NCBI GenBank assembly: GCA_039881145.1
Contig: JAYKKI010000029.1
Span: 26,206,001 to 26,270,000 of the forward strand
Direction of reading: 5' to 3'
Length of the DNA: 64,000 nt
Source: Druceiella hillmani
Taxonomy: Eukaryota; Arthropoda; Insecta; Lepidoptera; Hepialidae
This document shows positions 33,166 through 44,060 of the stretch, one piece after another; positions within the stretch are counted from its first letter, which is position 1; each line of letters starts with the position of its first letter. Position numbers and translations under genes: made by a program. Under the pieces are notes generated by a model. The model saw nothing but the letters and a program-made list of their open reading frames with translations. It was not told the DNA's origin and did not search any database.

Positions 33166-35364
33166 CTTGCTTCACATTTTAAATGAAAAAAGGACTACCC
33201 ACGAACTGATACAAGCTAAGTACTTTAGTTATTGATTTGAGTGAATTACAAAAAAATCCTAGGCCAAGATTTAAATTTTAGGAAGTTTTATGCTAGGAGG
33301 ATACCTCCCAATTTAAATTAAGGTCAAGAACATCATTTGATAAATGGATATCATCAAATAATACAAAAATTTTCTAGAGGACAGTTAAAGATTATATTCC
33401 ACTTGCAATTTGGTAATGAAAAACTGGGTATACTGGTTTCAATAAATACTATAAAAATTTAAATATTGGTCTGAATTTGACAGATAGACACAGTGTGTAA
33501 ATTTATGAAAAAATAGAATTGAAAGATATCTGTTGACTTTGTCTGTAATCTGTAAGCTTTTTGGCCCTGCTTGTGATAGGCTAGATGTAAATGGCTCTGC
33601 CACTGAACAAAGAAAAATTTTTATAAGTGACTAATTACTCCGATTTTGTTAAAGGTCGTGAAATTTTGCTTGGAGAGTATCCACTGGAAATAAAACAGTT
33701 GATTGATTAGTTTTGTTATATTAATGTGGTTTGCCTTTAACAGATATCCAGTATGTAAATACATGAAGGTAGTTTGGCAAAAAAATAAAATGTTTACTTT
33801 ATGTGAATTAGTATCTTAATATAGTAAATATGTGAAAATAAAAGTCAGAAGTACCATTAATTAATAGATAATTTTTGACACCTTTATTGATAAAGTTTGT
33901 TAGCACTATATTTTCTAATATTAGTTATTTTCGCATCACATTAGCACCCCAACACCATTTGATTATGATATTAAATATAAGAACAATAAGCAATATAATG
34001 AAAATAATAATATATATATAACCAATAATATGAACAGAAATTTTTGAATTGTTCCTCACATGACTTTTATGCCCTCATCATATTTCTTTATTTAAAACCT
34101 TTATGGATTTTTCTGATATCTGAAATAAAAAAGTAGTTAGTATTTGTTTAGAGCATACTTATTTATGTAAAGTTACTATTGGCATTGGGTGCCAGGAATT
34201 ATTAGGAATTGTTATTAATTATTATACTTCCTTATATCAAATATGTACTATTTGAATTTGTCTATATCTATTTGAAAGCCATTCAAGAAAATGCCCTAAT
34301 ACAATACTAAATCTTTCCAGAATTTCTCTATCTAAACTTAACTAATTGGCTAGTTATTGGAGCATTATATTCCACATAGAAAGTTTCAAATGATCAAATA
34401 CAGGCATGGAGGTTAAATATCCAGCACGAATAAACATTCTCGTTCGAAGGCCCCATTCTTATTTTTTGGATTTGTACCATAAATATAATATCCTTGAAAA
34501 CTACATGTAATTGTCAAAGCATTGCATGTGTTGATGTAAACCATTGTCAGCACCGTTATACTTTTACCTCTTCTTCAATAGTGTCCACTTTAAATTTGGT
34601 CGCAATTACTTCACTGATTTATCTTTCTATATTGTTGTGTTCTTGTTTTATTTTTTAAATAATATATTTATAGGCCTACAAAACCTTTTTAAGACGTCCT
34701 TGGGTTTTGAAAAGAATTTTCTTAGCTTCAGAGTACATTAGGCTAATATAAAATGTTCGCCAGAGTTGTCTTTGTACTAAAATTTTATTTATATAAAAAG
34801 TTGCATTAAGCCGCCCCTTGAAATATAATACAAACTTATTATCACTTACACGAAATTTCTTTCAAATAAGAACAGTCTTTGTACTATATGTTCTATGTGA
34901 GCTTGCAATTTCATCTCTATATATCTAATACTGGAGGATAACAATGTTTTCTCGCTTCAGATAAGTTTGACTCATATATGTAGCATATCATTCCACTTGT
35001 TTTGATCTACATGATTTTATATTAATTTACCAATAAATGATTAAGGTTTATTGGTCTTTGTGTGCCAACGATAAACATTTGTATTTTATATATTGTGTTG
35101 ATCTTTTTTGACATGCCATGGCTTATTAATAATTTACAGAATCCCTTTTACTTTATTCCTAGGCAAAATTGCTCTCTGGGAAGGCAGTTCTTCCATGGTG
35201 TTACATTTTTCTTCTTTTGCTGTACTAACTTGACCTGGGAAATTTTTTAGATATTTTTTCGATATCCTTTGGTCTTTTATCAACACAAAAAAAGCCTGCA
35301 AACTAACTGGCAAGTGGATCTCCTTCTCCAACAAAATGTTGTACTTTTTGTTATACAAGTGTAA

Positions 35365-35410
35365 CAAAATAATAGACTAATATTATTAATAACAAAATAA
35401 TAGACTAATT
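35365..35410. repeat. Short tandem duplication
   Basis: AACAAAATAATAGACTAAT occurs twice, separated by ATTATTAAT. Confidence 0.85.
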
Positions 35411-35519
35411 AGCGCTCTTTTTGGAATTTGTATTTTTCCACCTGGAAATATCCATTACAACATAACCCAATAAAGTCAGTCGATAATAAAAACCGTCCTG
35501 TGTTTAATTATTAGTTCAG

Positions 35520-37010
35520 TTATAAAACTGTGTGTTTGAGTTTAAAATGTTGACAAATTACCTAACTAATGTTCCAAAAATTTAAAAGCCATGAGAACTA
35601 TGATGATTGGTATTTTGCACCAGAAAATGTGCTCAAAGTGGAAGGAATGGTGGAAGCCATCAGGTACTCATTACCGGCGACGGTAAACCTAATTTCTACA
35701 ATTGATGCTTCGCTTTATGTGTACATTAAACAAACAGTTATGAAATATGATTTGTGAAAAATGTTGAACATGTTCAGTGATTCCAGTTCTTCATGAAAAA
35801 TTAATTTCCTGAGAAATCTCGATAAGTTTGGGCCAATGATAATGGTCATTGAGCATTCGGGCATAAACACAAAGTCTGGATGCTATAAAAACCAGGTTGT
35901 TGGACATGTATGCAAATTTTGAGGTTAAGTCTGAAGGTGAATTTATCACTAAGAACTTTCATAAGCGTGGTAGCACTGTCGGTAACAAGTGCATATGCGA
36001 CATAGAGGTTATGACACATGTCGGTTATAAAGAGTTTGCTATCAAAGTAAACAATGTTTTGTGTGCACCTAACCTCACTACAAATTTACTATCAGTAAGT
36101 AGAATTATAGCAAATGGTAATAGTAACAGTTAGTTATTACATGTATTAGTTAGCATGGATGTTCAATTTACAATTCACATAATAAATGTATTGGGGAGGC
36201 CAACTTGGGAAATGGTAAATACACATTAAACAATATGAAGTCTAAGCAACTCTTAGTGTAAGCAGTTGAAACTCCTTGTGCCATAGGTAGCTAAAGGATA
36301 TAAAAGCGAATTGAATAAATTGAAAAATAGAGCAGTAGAAGTTGTTAGTTTTGATGAAAAATGTGATACCAATAAGCTGCATAGCAAGTTGTGAAGGAAA
36401 GCAAATAAGTCTTCCATTTTCTCAAAGTGGAAGGACAAGTCAGGAGGTTCTAGAATTGGTCCATACAGATTTTTTGGGTCAGTGGAGAATCAATTACTTC
36501 GAAAAGCTACCTATATTTGCAGATGATTCAGCAAGATGGGCTTTGTACATTGAGTGTTTATGATTGTACTTTATTTAATGACTATGAATGGAACCTTGCA
36601 AGCATTTCAAAAAATATAAAGAAATACTTGCAAGGTTAATAATATATATGTTTTAATGTCAATATATATATTTTAATCTACTTAGACTGCTTGTTGAGAA
36701 CCAGCAGTCTAAGAAGATTAGAACATTAAGATCAGATAATAGTGGAGAGTTTTGTTCATCAAAGTGTCAAATTATTTGAGGCAATGTGGTATAGTCCATC
36801 AGGAAATAAATTCTTATATGCTGGAACAAAATAGGCTGTGTGAGAGGAATAATAGGTCAATAGCTGAGAAAGCTCGTTGTCTTCTGTTTAATTTAGGCAT
36901 TATTTTAGTTATAGTTGTATATGGAATTTGTCAATCTCTTATCAAGATGATTAATAAAATCCTCTCATTTTTAAATCTAAAGTGTAATAAAATAATATTA
37001 TAACAAAACT
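35520..37010 (+). pseudogene. Ty1/copia retrotransposon polyprotein remnant
   Basis: Plus-strand pieces appear in copia order. Gag: KFKSHENYDDWYFAPENVLK (35574-). Protease/pre-integrase: KVNNVLCAPNLTTNLLSVSR (about 36045-36105), a hallmark of copia polyproteins. Integrase zinc and core: CEGKQISLPFSQSGRTSQEV, LELVHTDFLGQW with catalytic Asp in HTD (about 36455), FADDSARWALY with the second acidic position (about 36525), then LLVENQQSKKIRTLRSDN (about 36690-36745) and MLEQNRLCERNNRSIAEKAR with the third acidic Glu (about 36820-36880). The RT and RNase H parts and the LTRs are not recognised. Stops, deletions and two inserted quasi-palindromes interrupt the frame. Confidence 0.8.
36592..36720. 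repeat. Two quasi-palindromes inserted in the copia integrase
   Basis: Arms 36592-36608 and 36621-36637 (17 bp, one mismatch) form the first. Arms 36674-36691 and 36703-36720 (18 bp, one mismatch) form the second. In the second, the right arm encodes the normal integrase residues QQSKKI, so the left arm is the added inverted copy. The disrupted coding frame lies exactly over these repeats. Confidence 0.8.
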
Positions 37011-37209
37011 TCTCATTTTCAACAAATGTCTCAACAATTCACCTATACCTAAAAAGATTATATATAATTTATGTTAATGGCAGTTATAATAAAAACGGTT
37101 AGTGAACATATTATCAAGGATAAAAGGAAGGCAACAAGCAAGAGGTGTCTCACGTAGATCCAGAAATCTAGCTAACAAAGGGATTTTTAATCAGGTAAGC
37201 AATATTGTT

Positions 37210-38050
37210 AATGGAATAATTGAAGCAGATTTGCATCGATGTATACCTGTGTGGACCGGGTCCTGAAGTAGGCAAAGAATATTTACTGTGGAAGGCAACT
37301 CACAGATTCAATCGACCCCTTGTTCAAGTGCTACCTATCAAGAATCCACAAGGTCATTAAGAAGAAATGAACAGAAAGTTTAAATCTTTGCTTAGTACCT
37401 GCATTCAATATTCCAACCCCATGATATTCCAACTGGTATTGATCTATCTTCGGGGTATCAACTAGTAATTCCAAGTCTATTTAAGAATTTATTGCAAAAA
37501 AGCTATTATCATGCTAACATACTTATTTAACAGTTGGTTTTGGTTAAACATATTCGAAAACACACATAATTATATTAATCTCTTTAACATAATTATCTGT
37601 ATTTTATCCTAGTAAACTAGCAGAATAGATAACATCCTTTTACCCCAATATCCAAATTATTTGAGAATTTATTACTGAAAACCACTCGTGAATATTCCAC
37701 ATTTCCAGTTTGAATTTAAAAATAACCATACCACTATCAATCAAGTTCATCGAGTTATAGCCATAATTTAAAAGGCATTCAAGGAAAGAAAATATTGGCC
37801 TGCAGTTTTCCTAGAGGTATCACAAGCTTTCAACAGAGTATGGCACAAAGGTCTCATTTATAAAATAAGTAAATTGCTACTTGCAAATTATTGTTAATTA
37901 CTGAAGTCCTATCTGATAGAAGATTCAGAGTGTCACATGAAGACACATATTCGGGCGTCTATGTAATCTAGTCACATTTTCCGCATCATGGCAGCTCTCC
38001 TCTATCTGATACTACTGATATCCTTCTATAAAAAGTCTTCATAGACACTT
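37210..38050 (+). pseudogene. Jockey-type RT fragment on the plus strand
   Basis: Reads EYLLWKATHRFNRPLVQVLP at about 37279-37340, parallel to the J1 linker, then after degenerate sequence IPHFQFEFKNNHTTINQVHR at about 37698-37757 and AVFLEVSQAFNRVWHKGLIY at about 37803-37862, the RT block whose catalytic Asp (FLDVSQAFD) has become Glu and Asn. It continues as KISKLLLANYC and SYLIEDSE. Opposite orientation to the other Jockey copies and much older. Confidence 0.7.
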
Positions 38051-39017
38051 TTTTAGTGATAATAGGACAACTGCAGATATCTAAAATAATAATTCTCAAA
38101 TATGATTTTAGGACATAACATTCAATTTTATGAAATTATATTGGACTTCATATTACTTATATCATTAATATATTATTATTAAGAAACTAATTTATTAAAA
38201 TATATATAATTAAACAATTGAGAACATAATTTAAGGAAAAAGAAGTTTAAGCTCAATCAAAGCAATAAATAAATTAAGTAAAAATTCTTTTTGAGTATCA
38301 ATATTTTAAATATAAATTTGAACTAATTACATTTTAATATTGTCATTATTTTTAATTTAATATGTAAACTAAAATTTGAAATTAAATATGAATATAAATA
38401 TTCATGCACGAAGATGTTTAAAAAAAGATATTTTTTTGATGCCGATAAAAGTAACTCTCAATACAGAATGAGAAATAACAATAAAATTATCAGTATACTT
38501 ACTTCACTGTTTCAGAAATCAAATGACTATTGCAAATAAACCAATCAAAATAATTGAACCTGTTTGAAAAAATTTAAATATGTGAACAATTTGTATTATG
38601 CTTTATTATATAAATTCTAAAATATAATAATTGTAATTTAAATTCTTGTGTATTACATACATACAAAAATTAAAGATGTTAGGAAAAGAAATGCATGTAA
38701 ACTTTAACAATTATTTACAAAAGAAATATATGAAAGACAGCAAATGCATAAACCCATGTATCTCTTAGCTCATTTTGTTTATTTTATACCTAGAACATTT
38801 GTAATATTTCAGTGGAGTATTACACTATACGGAGGACTATTAACAAACACTACCTTTTTGGTTTTGTTTTTCTCAATAGCTAAATAACAATTCATCTCTT
38901 GTTATAATATTTGACAAGACTACACATTGCTAAACTGATGAATCACACTTTTTACACCGTTGCATTATTATGATTTCATATAAAATGTAAACTTTAATTA
39001 TAAACTAAACAATTTAC
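38051..39017. other. AT-rich non-coding stretch
   Basis: Nothing recognised beyond low-complexity AT sequence. A poly-T run at 39018-39027 marks the probable 3' end of the next LINE. Confidence 0.45.
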
Positions 39018-39119
39018 ATTTTTTTTTCTTCATTATAGTGCAATTTGTCACCTCACTGGGACAATGAGCGGTAATTTTGTCGTTTATTGCTTGAACAGGT
39101 TTAGGAGGACAACCTATGT

Positions 39120-39440
39120 CAATCTCAAATTTAATATTTAAATGCTTTATTGTCTTGGGGAATTTTACTTTTTAATCGACTTTGGTTTGGGTATCAGCCA
39201 TTAGTTTTTGCTCAAGTTTATTTGGCTGGTTTATTATTCTGTCTTTGAATGACTTTGTGTGTATCGATTTCCTCTCTAACTGTAGGTATTTGTAAGTTCT
39301 TATGCAATTATTGGTTGGTTATAAACTATGGGACATTTATCTGCAGTATTTTATTCTGGTGTTTTCGGATTATTTCAATATTGGAGTGGGAAGCTGTACC
39401 CCACAGCTGAATATTGTATGTGTAACGAATAGAAAAATTA
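39120..39440 (-). pseudogene. J3 ORF2 C-terminal segment
   Basis: Reads YNIQLWGTASHSNIEIIRKH and KILQINVP (about 39420-39340), then HKNLQIPTVREEIDTH, the conserved tail of Jockey ORF2. It is contiguous in register with 40371 if the insertion at 39441-40370 is removed. Confidence 0.75.
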
Positions 39441-40370
39441 TCAGAAATAGCAAGCTGGCAGTGAACTACTAATATATTCGACGATTTTTATTTTAAAATC
39501 ATAAATTAAATAGTTGGTATAAAACAAGTAGAAATGAGGCAAGGCCTACAGGACTTTGAACAGATTCAGAGATCAAGCTATCTAGGGTAGCAATAAAATG
39601 TTATACGTATGTAGTGTATAAAAGAGTCTGCCCTCGCACAAAAATATCCAGGACAAAAACAAAATCAATCTCACCGATAAATCTTACGGTCACTAATTAA
39701 TATTTTGAATAAATGCAGGGCAATAATCAACCCTTTTTCATTTGCAGAAAGTTATATCCAACATTACTTAAAATGGAAAGGGACCTTAACTCTCAACTCG
39801 TCTCTTTTTAGGATGCTTACTTGCGAGGAAATTTGCTATAATTTTTAAAATTTGGAAATTTAACGAAACTGTTTTATATCTGTAATTATGAATACTGTTT
39901 TATACCCAAAGTAAATTATACGGAGACCAAATAACTGAGTCAATTTATTATGAAAAACAGCATCAAAGAGAATTTTAATACGCCCAGGAAATTTTCAATG
40001 CTTTTATTCAATTGACTTCTACTTACTTTTTCAGTTGCTTGGTAAAATTTTTTTTGGGCATATTTCTCTTATGATTTTTCAGACTATACTGTTAAGTTTA
40101 TGTCGAAGGATTAAATTTGTTAAGTATCACCTCGAAAATATATGTGTCCTGTGGGAAAACATTAAATTATAATAATAAAGTTTTAGTGAAATAATTTACC
40201 TGAATGCAACATGATGGCTACTAGTTAAAAGTTGTAAAAGACAAATTAAAATATATGTATATGATATATGACACATGCAACAAAAAATAAGAATTTTTGT
40301 GTATAAATGTATATATTCAAATTGGTTTAAGTGTTACTTTATAGAAAAGTAGCTTATTTCCCAATAATAG
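39441..40370. mobile_element. Unidentified insertion of about 930 bp in J3
   Basis: Compared with J1 (about 195-280), J3 has about 930 extra bases between GTATGTGTAACG (39430) and CTCTCGATGAGCC (40381). It has no recognisable ORF, terminal repeats or target duplication. It may be a non-autonomous transposon or a composite of decayed sequence; ends are approximate. Confidence 0.4.
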
Positions 40371-40884
40371 TTGGGACTTACTCTCGATGAGCCAGAGATG
40401 AACAATAGAGTTTTCTGAAGACCAAGTTGTTTCCGTTTGGTGAATATATGTTTTGGTCCAGGTATAGACCAAGATAACATATATGTGATCTGCTTGTACG
40501 CATTCCGATTGTCAACATTGTTTAGTTTAACTGGTGGACAGATGTCTCATCTGAGTGTGAATGCAACGTTTACTGATTTGTTTTCATTCACCTTAATCTG
40601 CCACTTCTTTAGCCAAATAGCTACAAACTTTTTGCAGCAGTTTCTGGTTCGCTGTTTGAGGTCAAAATGGCTGTATCATTTGCAAATGTCCCGTTGGTTA
40701 TTGTTGGGCATGTGGGCAAATCAGAGTGTAGAGTAGGTAGAGAATTGGGCCGAGTACACTTCCCTGCGAGACACCTGCTGTTATTTCACAGGTTTGTCAC
40801 TTCATTTCCACAATGAACCATGAAGTGTCTATCTGTCAGGAAGGCTTTGATGGTCGCATATAAATATGGGGGCATGCTAGCTTT

Positions 40885-40898
40885 AATCTTTTATAATA
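40885..40898. repeat. Left target-site duplication of snapback copy A
   Basis: AATCTTTTATAATA is repeated at 41192-41205. Because the element end also contains AAT, the true duplication is 11-14 bp. Confidence 0.85.
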
Positions 40899-40955
40899 CA
40901 CAATTACATGAAACTACGTGATGTAGTATTATTTCTACTATCTTTAATTTCTTTA

Positions 40956-40996
40956 CCACGACCTAGGTTTCGTTGTATTACAACATCTTCAGGTGG
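40956..40996 (-). ncRNA. Putative type-I hammerhead ribozyme (copy A, minus-strand arm), core intact
   Basis: Read on the minus strand: stem I strand CCAC (40996-40993), core CTGAAGA (40992-40986; C3 U4 G5 A6 N7 G8 A9), stem II 40985-40972 (GTTGT/ACAAC with loop AAT and one extra U after A9), GAAA (40971-40968; G12 A13 A14 A15.1), stem III ACC/GGU-like 2 bp closed by CTAG, cleavage triplet GTC (40962-40960), and stem I strand GTGG (40959-40956). Every invariant core base is present. The short stem III matches the minimal hammerheads of Penelope-like elements, which are thought to work better as dimers. The extra U beside stem II is a deviation from the textbook form. Confidence 0.65.
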
Positions 40997-41055
40997 GATA
41001 TTAGCAAAGATTTCTTTCATTATCTTTGATTTCAAAGATTATCTTTGCTAATATC

Positions 41056-41096
41056 CCACCTGAAGATGTTGTAATACAACGAAACCTAGCTCGTGG
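41056..41096 (+). ncRNA. Putative hammerhead ribozyme (copy A, plus-strand arm), stem III mutated
   Basis: Same order as the minus-strand motif: CCAC 41056-41059, CTGAAGA 41060-41066, stem II 41067-41080, GAAA 41081-41084, then CCTAGCTC with cleavage U-C at 41091-41092, GTGG 41093-41096. Base 41090 is C where the other arm implies G (position 16.2), which removes one of only two stem III pairs. Confidence 0.5.
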
Positions 41097-42299
41097 TAAA
41101 GAAATTAAAGATAGTAGAAATAATACTACATCACGTAGTTTCATTTAATTGTGAATAATAAATTTCTACAAAATTAACACCAAATATATTCAATCTTTTA
41201 TAATAGTCCTTCATGCCACATGTGGTCAAAAGCCTGAGATATATCCAAAAATGCGGCTGCACAGTACTTTTAAGCTTCGAAGCATTTTACTATTTCGCCT
41301 GTGAGTCTGTGAACTTGATCAATAGTGGCATGTTTTGGTCGGAATCCAAACTGGTGATTAGGTATAAGGTGTTTATCTCTTATCAGTGGTATGATGCAAG
41401 TCAATAGCAATGGCTCACAAGTTATAATTTAGGGAAGTCTGGTTGTTTGTCAAGTTTTTGAATCATTATTATCTTTGCTACCTTCCATTGAGGTGGAAAG
41501 AATTTTAGTTTAAGCATGACATTATAAATGGATGTGAGTAATTTCATTCTGGAGATTGGCAGTTCAGCCAGGATGCGGCTTGTGATGAGGTAGTAGCCGG
41601 GAGATTTCTTATAGTGGATTTTTTTAATTGCACCTATTACTTCATTCTTCATGAATTTCGATATATCTCTTTCCACCTCAGCGGGAGTGGATTCTTCTGC
41701 CAGGTAGTCACAGACTTCTTTTTCATGCTCAGATGGGCATTTGTTTGGATGAGGCTTAAGTACTGATAGTAAGTGAGTAGAGAAGGTTAGTGCTTTTTCA
41801 GTGTCTTTATGTGCCCATTTCCCGCCGGTCATTGGTAGGCTTGGTGAGGCAGTTATAGGCCGTTTTAGCTTTTTTGTAGCCTTCCATAGTGAGTAGTTTC
41901 AAGAAGCAGTAGCATCGAGACCGATCAAGTACGACTGAAAGTTGGTGTCACAATCTCATTTTTTTAATAGTATGATTTAGTCATTTTTTCAATTGTGGGT
42001 TTCTCGTTACCTGCCAACCCATCAGGAGCTTTCTTTTTTCAGATACTAGTTCTAATAGATGTTTGGCTACATGTTGAATATTGGCAGTGTTTGTTTTCAG
42101 TGGTGTAGAGTCCCAAGCAGCGTGTTGTATGCCTTTGGTAAAGTGTTCAACAGCAACTGTAATATTGTGTTCTGATTTGAGTCTCACTGGATCTGCAAAT
42201 GCCGTATCAATAAAATGCCGATACAAAGTCCTGGTAGTTCTGCAGTTATGCAGGACACACTTAGGTTCTTTTTCTGTAAGGGTAGTTTACAATAATGGG

Positions 42300-42870
42300 T
42301 GAATGGTTTGATGACATTTCGTGACAGCTGCTGCAAGAGATATATTTATTGGAGATTCCTTTGATTCGCAGAAATCTATTAGGTCTGATTAGGTCTTACG
42401 CAGAAATCTATTAGGTTTATTTTGGTTTGTGGGTCAGTATATAGGTTTCCCTGTTGAGAGTATACCCAAATTGTCGTCTTGGACGCATTTCAAGAGTTCC
42501 GCCAGTTGTGAATCGATTACCCAGAGATTTGAAGTATTCTTTAAAATTTGCCTTCTTGATTCTATGTCTTGGTGGGCAATGAGATGCCGAGATGGTTAAT
42601 TCACTGGTCCAATCCGATACAACAATACTAGTCACTTGAAGGTGAAGGGGGTCGACTGATAATGTTTGATGTTAGTTTTGACAAGAATTGCTGATCGGCT
42701 ATGAGCTTTTCCATCCGGGTGCATTGTATGTTATAGTGAGGAATCAGGTATTTTAAAGTAGCTTCTGCTGGTGAAGTGGGTTTCGGAAATAAGCATTACG
42801 TAAATTTTTTGTGTTTTCAGAAATAGTTTTAACTCTTCAGAGTGGTTTGACAGGTCATTAGCATTCCACA
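42300..42870 (-). pseudogene. J3 endonuclease domain
   Basis: Contains TISASHCPPRHRIKKANFKE and YFKSLGNRFTTGG (about 42590-42500), corresponding to AAVYCPPRH...ICGGDWN in J1. The catalytic D-W-N is lost through an indel directly after TTGG. Confidence 0.7.
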
Positions 42871-42879
42871 CACAAATGT

Positions 42880-44060
42880 TTAGTGGTTTGAGTGTGAGGT
42901 CATCTTGGACATGAGTTCAGTTAGTAACTTTGTTAGGACTAGCTTTTGTTTCAGTAAGGCTTGCATTGTTTCATTTAATGTTAGTAGAGCATCTTCAGTA
43001 TTTTGTTTATTTTGGGTTGTATTAGAGTGTTTTGAGGACAGTGTTTTTCTGTAATTCCTCAGCATAACTCTGATGTCTGTCTGATGATTATTTTCGTTTG
43101 ATTGTGGTATGATTGTGGTGGGGTTGGTTCCCAAGATTTCCTCTGTCTAGGAAGTGGGTAGTGGATTTTTGTAACTCCTTATAGACAATGCAGCCTTTGT
43201 AGTTAGCCAGGTGGTTACCATCACAGAGAATCCATTTAACTTTATCTGAGCGCTCTTTTGTAGGGCAATATTTGGTGTGTTGGGTGCTCGCGCATTTCAC
43301 GCACTTTGGCTGTCGATCACAAAATGTTTTGGTGTGTCTGTATTCTTGACAGTTAGAACATTTTTGGATTTCTCATTTGGGCCTAGGCACTTTGAAGGTA
43401 ATTTTACAAGCAAATATACTCTTTACTTAGTAAATATCCTTATAATTAGACTGTAGTTTGAAGTCGATGTAGAACATGTTAAGTGGCTGTTTCGTAAGAT
43501 TGTATTTGATATTTCAGATATTTTTAACTTCATGATGAAGATCACCCAGAGTCAGCTCTAGTCTCAGTCTTTATGTCTTCAGCATCAGTAGAGGGATGGA
43601 TATTTTTGAAGACGACTCTGAAGTTGTGCTCTTCTTTGGGATGATAGGTGAAGAATTCAGTGTTTCATTTCATCAATTCCCTGTATACAGTTGTATATGA
43701 TTCTGCATTTTTTGCCTGTATTCTGACCCGCTCATATTGGAGGATCTTAATTTCAAATTCTCCTGGTATTGTTCCTTCTAGCATTTTAGTTAGTGGCCGA
43801 ATATTGCTGATTTTATTCTACAAATATTAGTGGAAGTTTAGTGGGTTTTGGTAGTTGTATTTCGGTTGTAACTGGATCTTTATCGAGCTCTGCAAAACTA
43901 TTTGATGAGGGGGGGCGGGGGTGCAGAAAGTCAGTAATTTAGTTTACTTTGTTTCTGAGCTCTAGTGGTAGCATCCGGGTCTATTTTTAGTTCTTTTCCT
44001 ACATTTGACTTGAATCCAGGCTTGCTCCTAGTTTCAGTGATTTATGCGCTTACATTAATT
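42880..44060 (-). pseudogene. J3 ORF1 (zinc-knuckle protein)
   Basis: The knuckle region lies at about 43370-43180: CQEYRHTKTFC-type, CVKCASTQHTKYC (C-x2-C-x4-H-x3-C) and a third with CDGNHLANYKGC, like the three knuckles of J1. A polar C-terminal tail follows (43134-42880), ending next to the ORF2 start. A G-run at about 43909-43921 and several stops interrupt the N-terminal half. Confidence 0.7.

Larger units (their letters stand above)
31886..35500. other. AT-rich non-coding region
   Basis: No coding exon or transposase seen. Contains a 14-bp-arm palindrome at 33132-33165 (arms 33132-33145 and 33152-33165), a small one at 35029-35055 and a tandem duplication at 35365-35410. The stretch next to 35500 may include a decayed copia LTR, but I could not define its ends. 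Confidence 0.45.
40899..41191. mobile_element. Snapback (palindromic) retroelement-like repeat with hammerhead motifs, copy A
   Basis: A 293-bp insertion in J3 ORF2, precisely delimited by 11-14 bp direct repeats. Bases 40899-41153 form a palindrome with arms of about 110-120 bp around a spacer that itself contains ATCTTTGATTTCAAAGAT. A non-palindromic tail of about 38 bp (41154-41191) follows the right arm. Start CACAATTA and tail TTTCTACAAAATTAAC are shared with copy B, and the tail with copy C. Each arm holds a hammerhead-type core. Removing it and one repeat restores Jockey coding sequence, so insertion is later than J3. Palindromic terminal units with hammerheads and target duplications of this size are known from Penelope-like elements; membership is inference. 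Confidence 0.8.
40371..42300 (-). pseudogene. J3 ORF2: linker and reverse transcriptase
   Basis: Reading downward: linker AHKDTEKALTFSTHLLSVLK (41820-), PNKCPSEHEKEVCDYLAEES, RT fingers KIHYKKSPGYYLITSRILAE (about 41640-41580) and FFPPQWKVAKIIMIQKLDKQ (about 41490-41430), HLIPNHQFGFRPKHATIDQV (about 41375-41315), AAAFLDISQAFDHMWHEGLL (about 41260-41205). The ribozyme-bearing palindrome sits inside the next block. The catalytic tetrad at about 40690-40665 reads FANDTA, so the first Asp of FADD is replaced by Asn. Confidence 0.78.
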
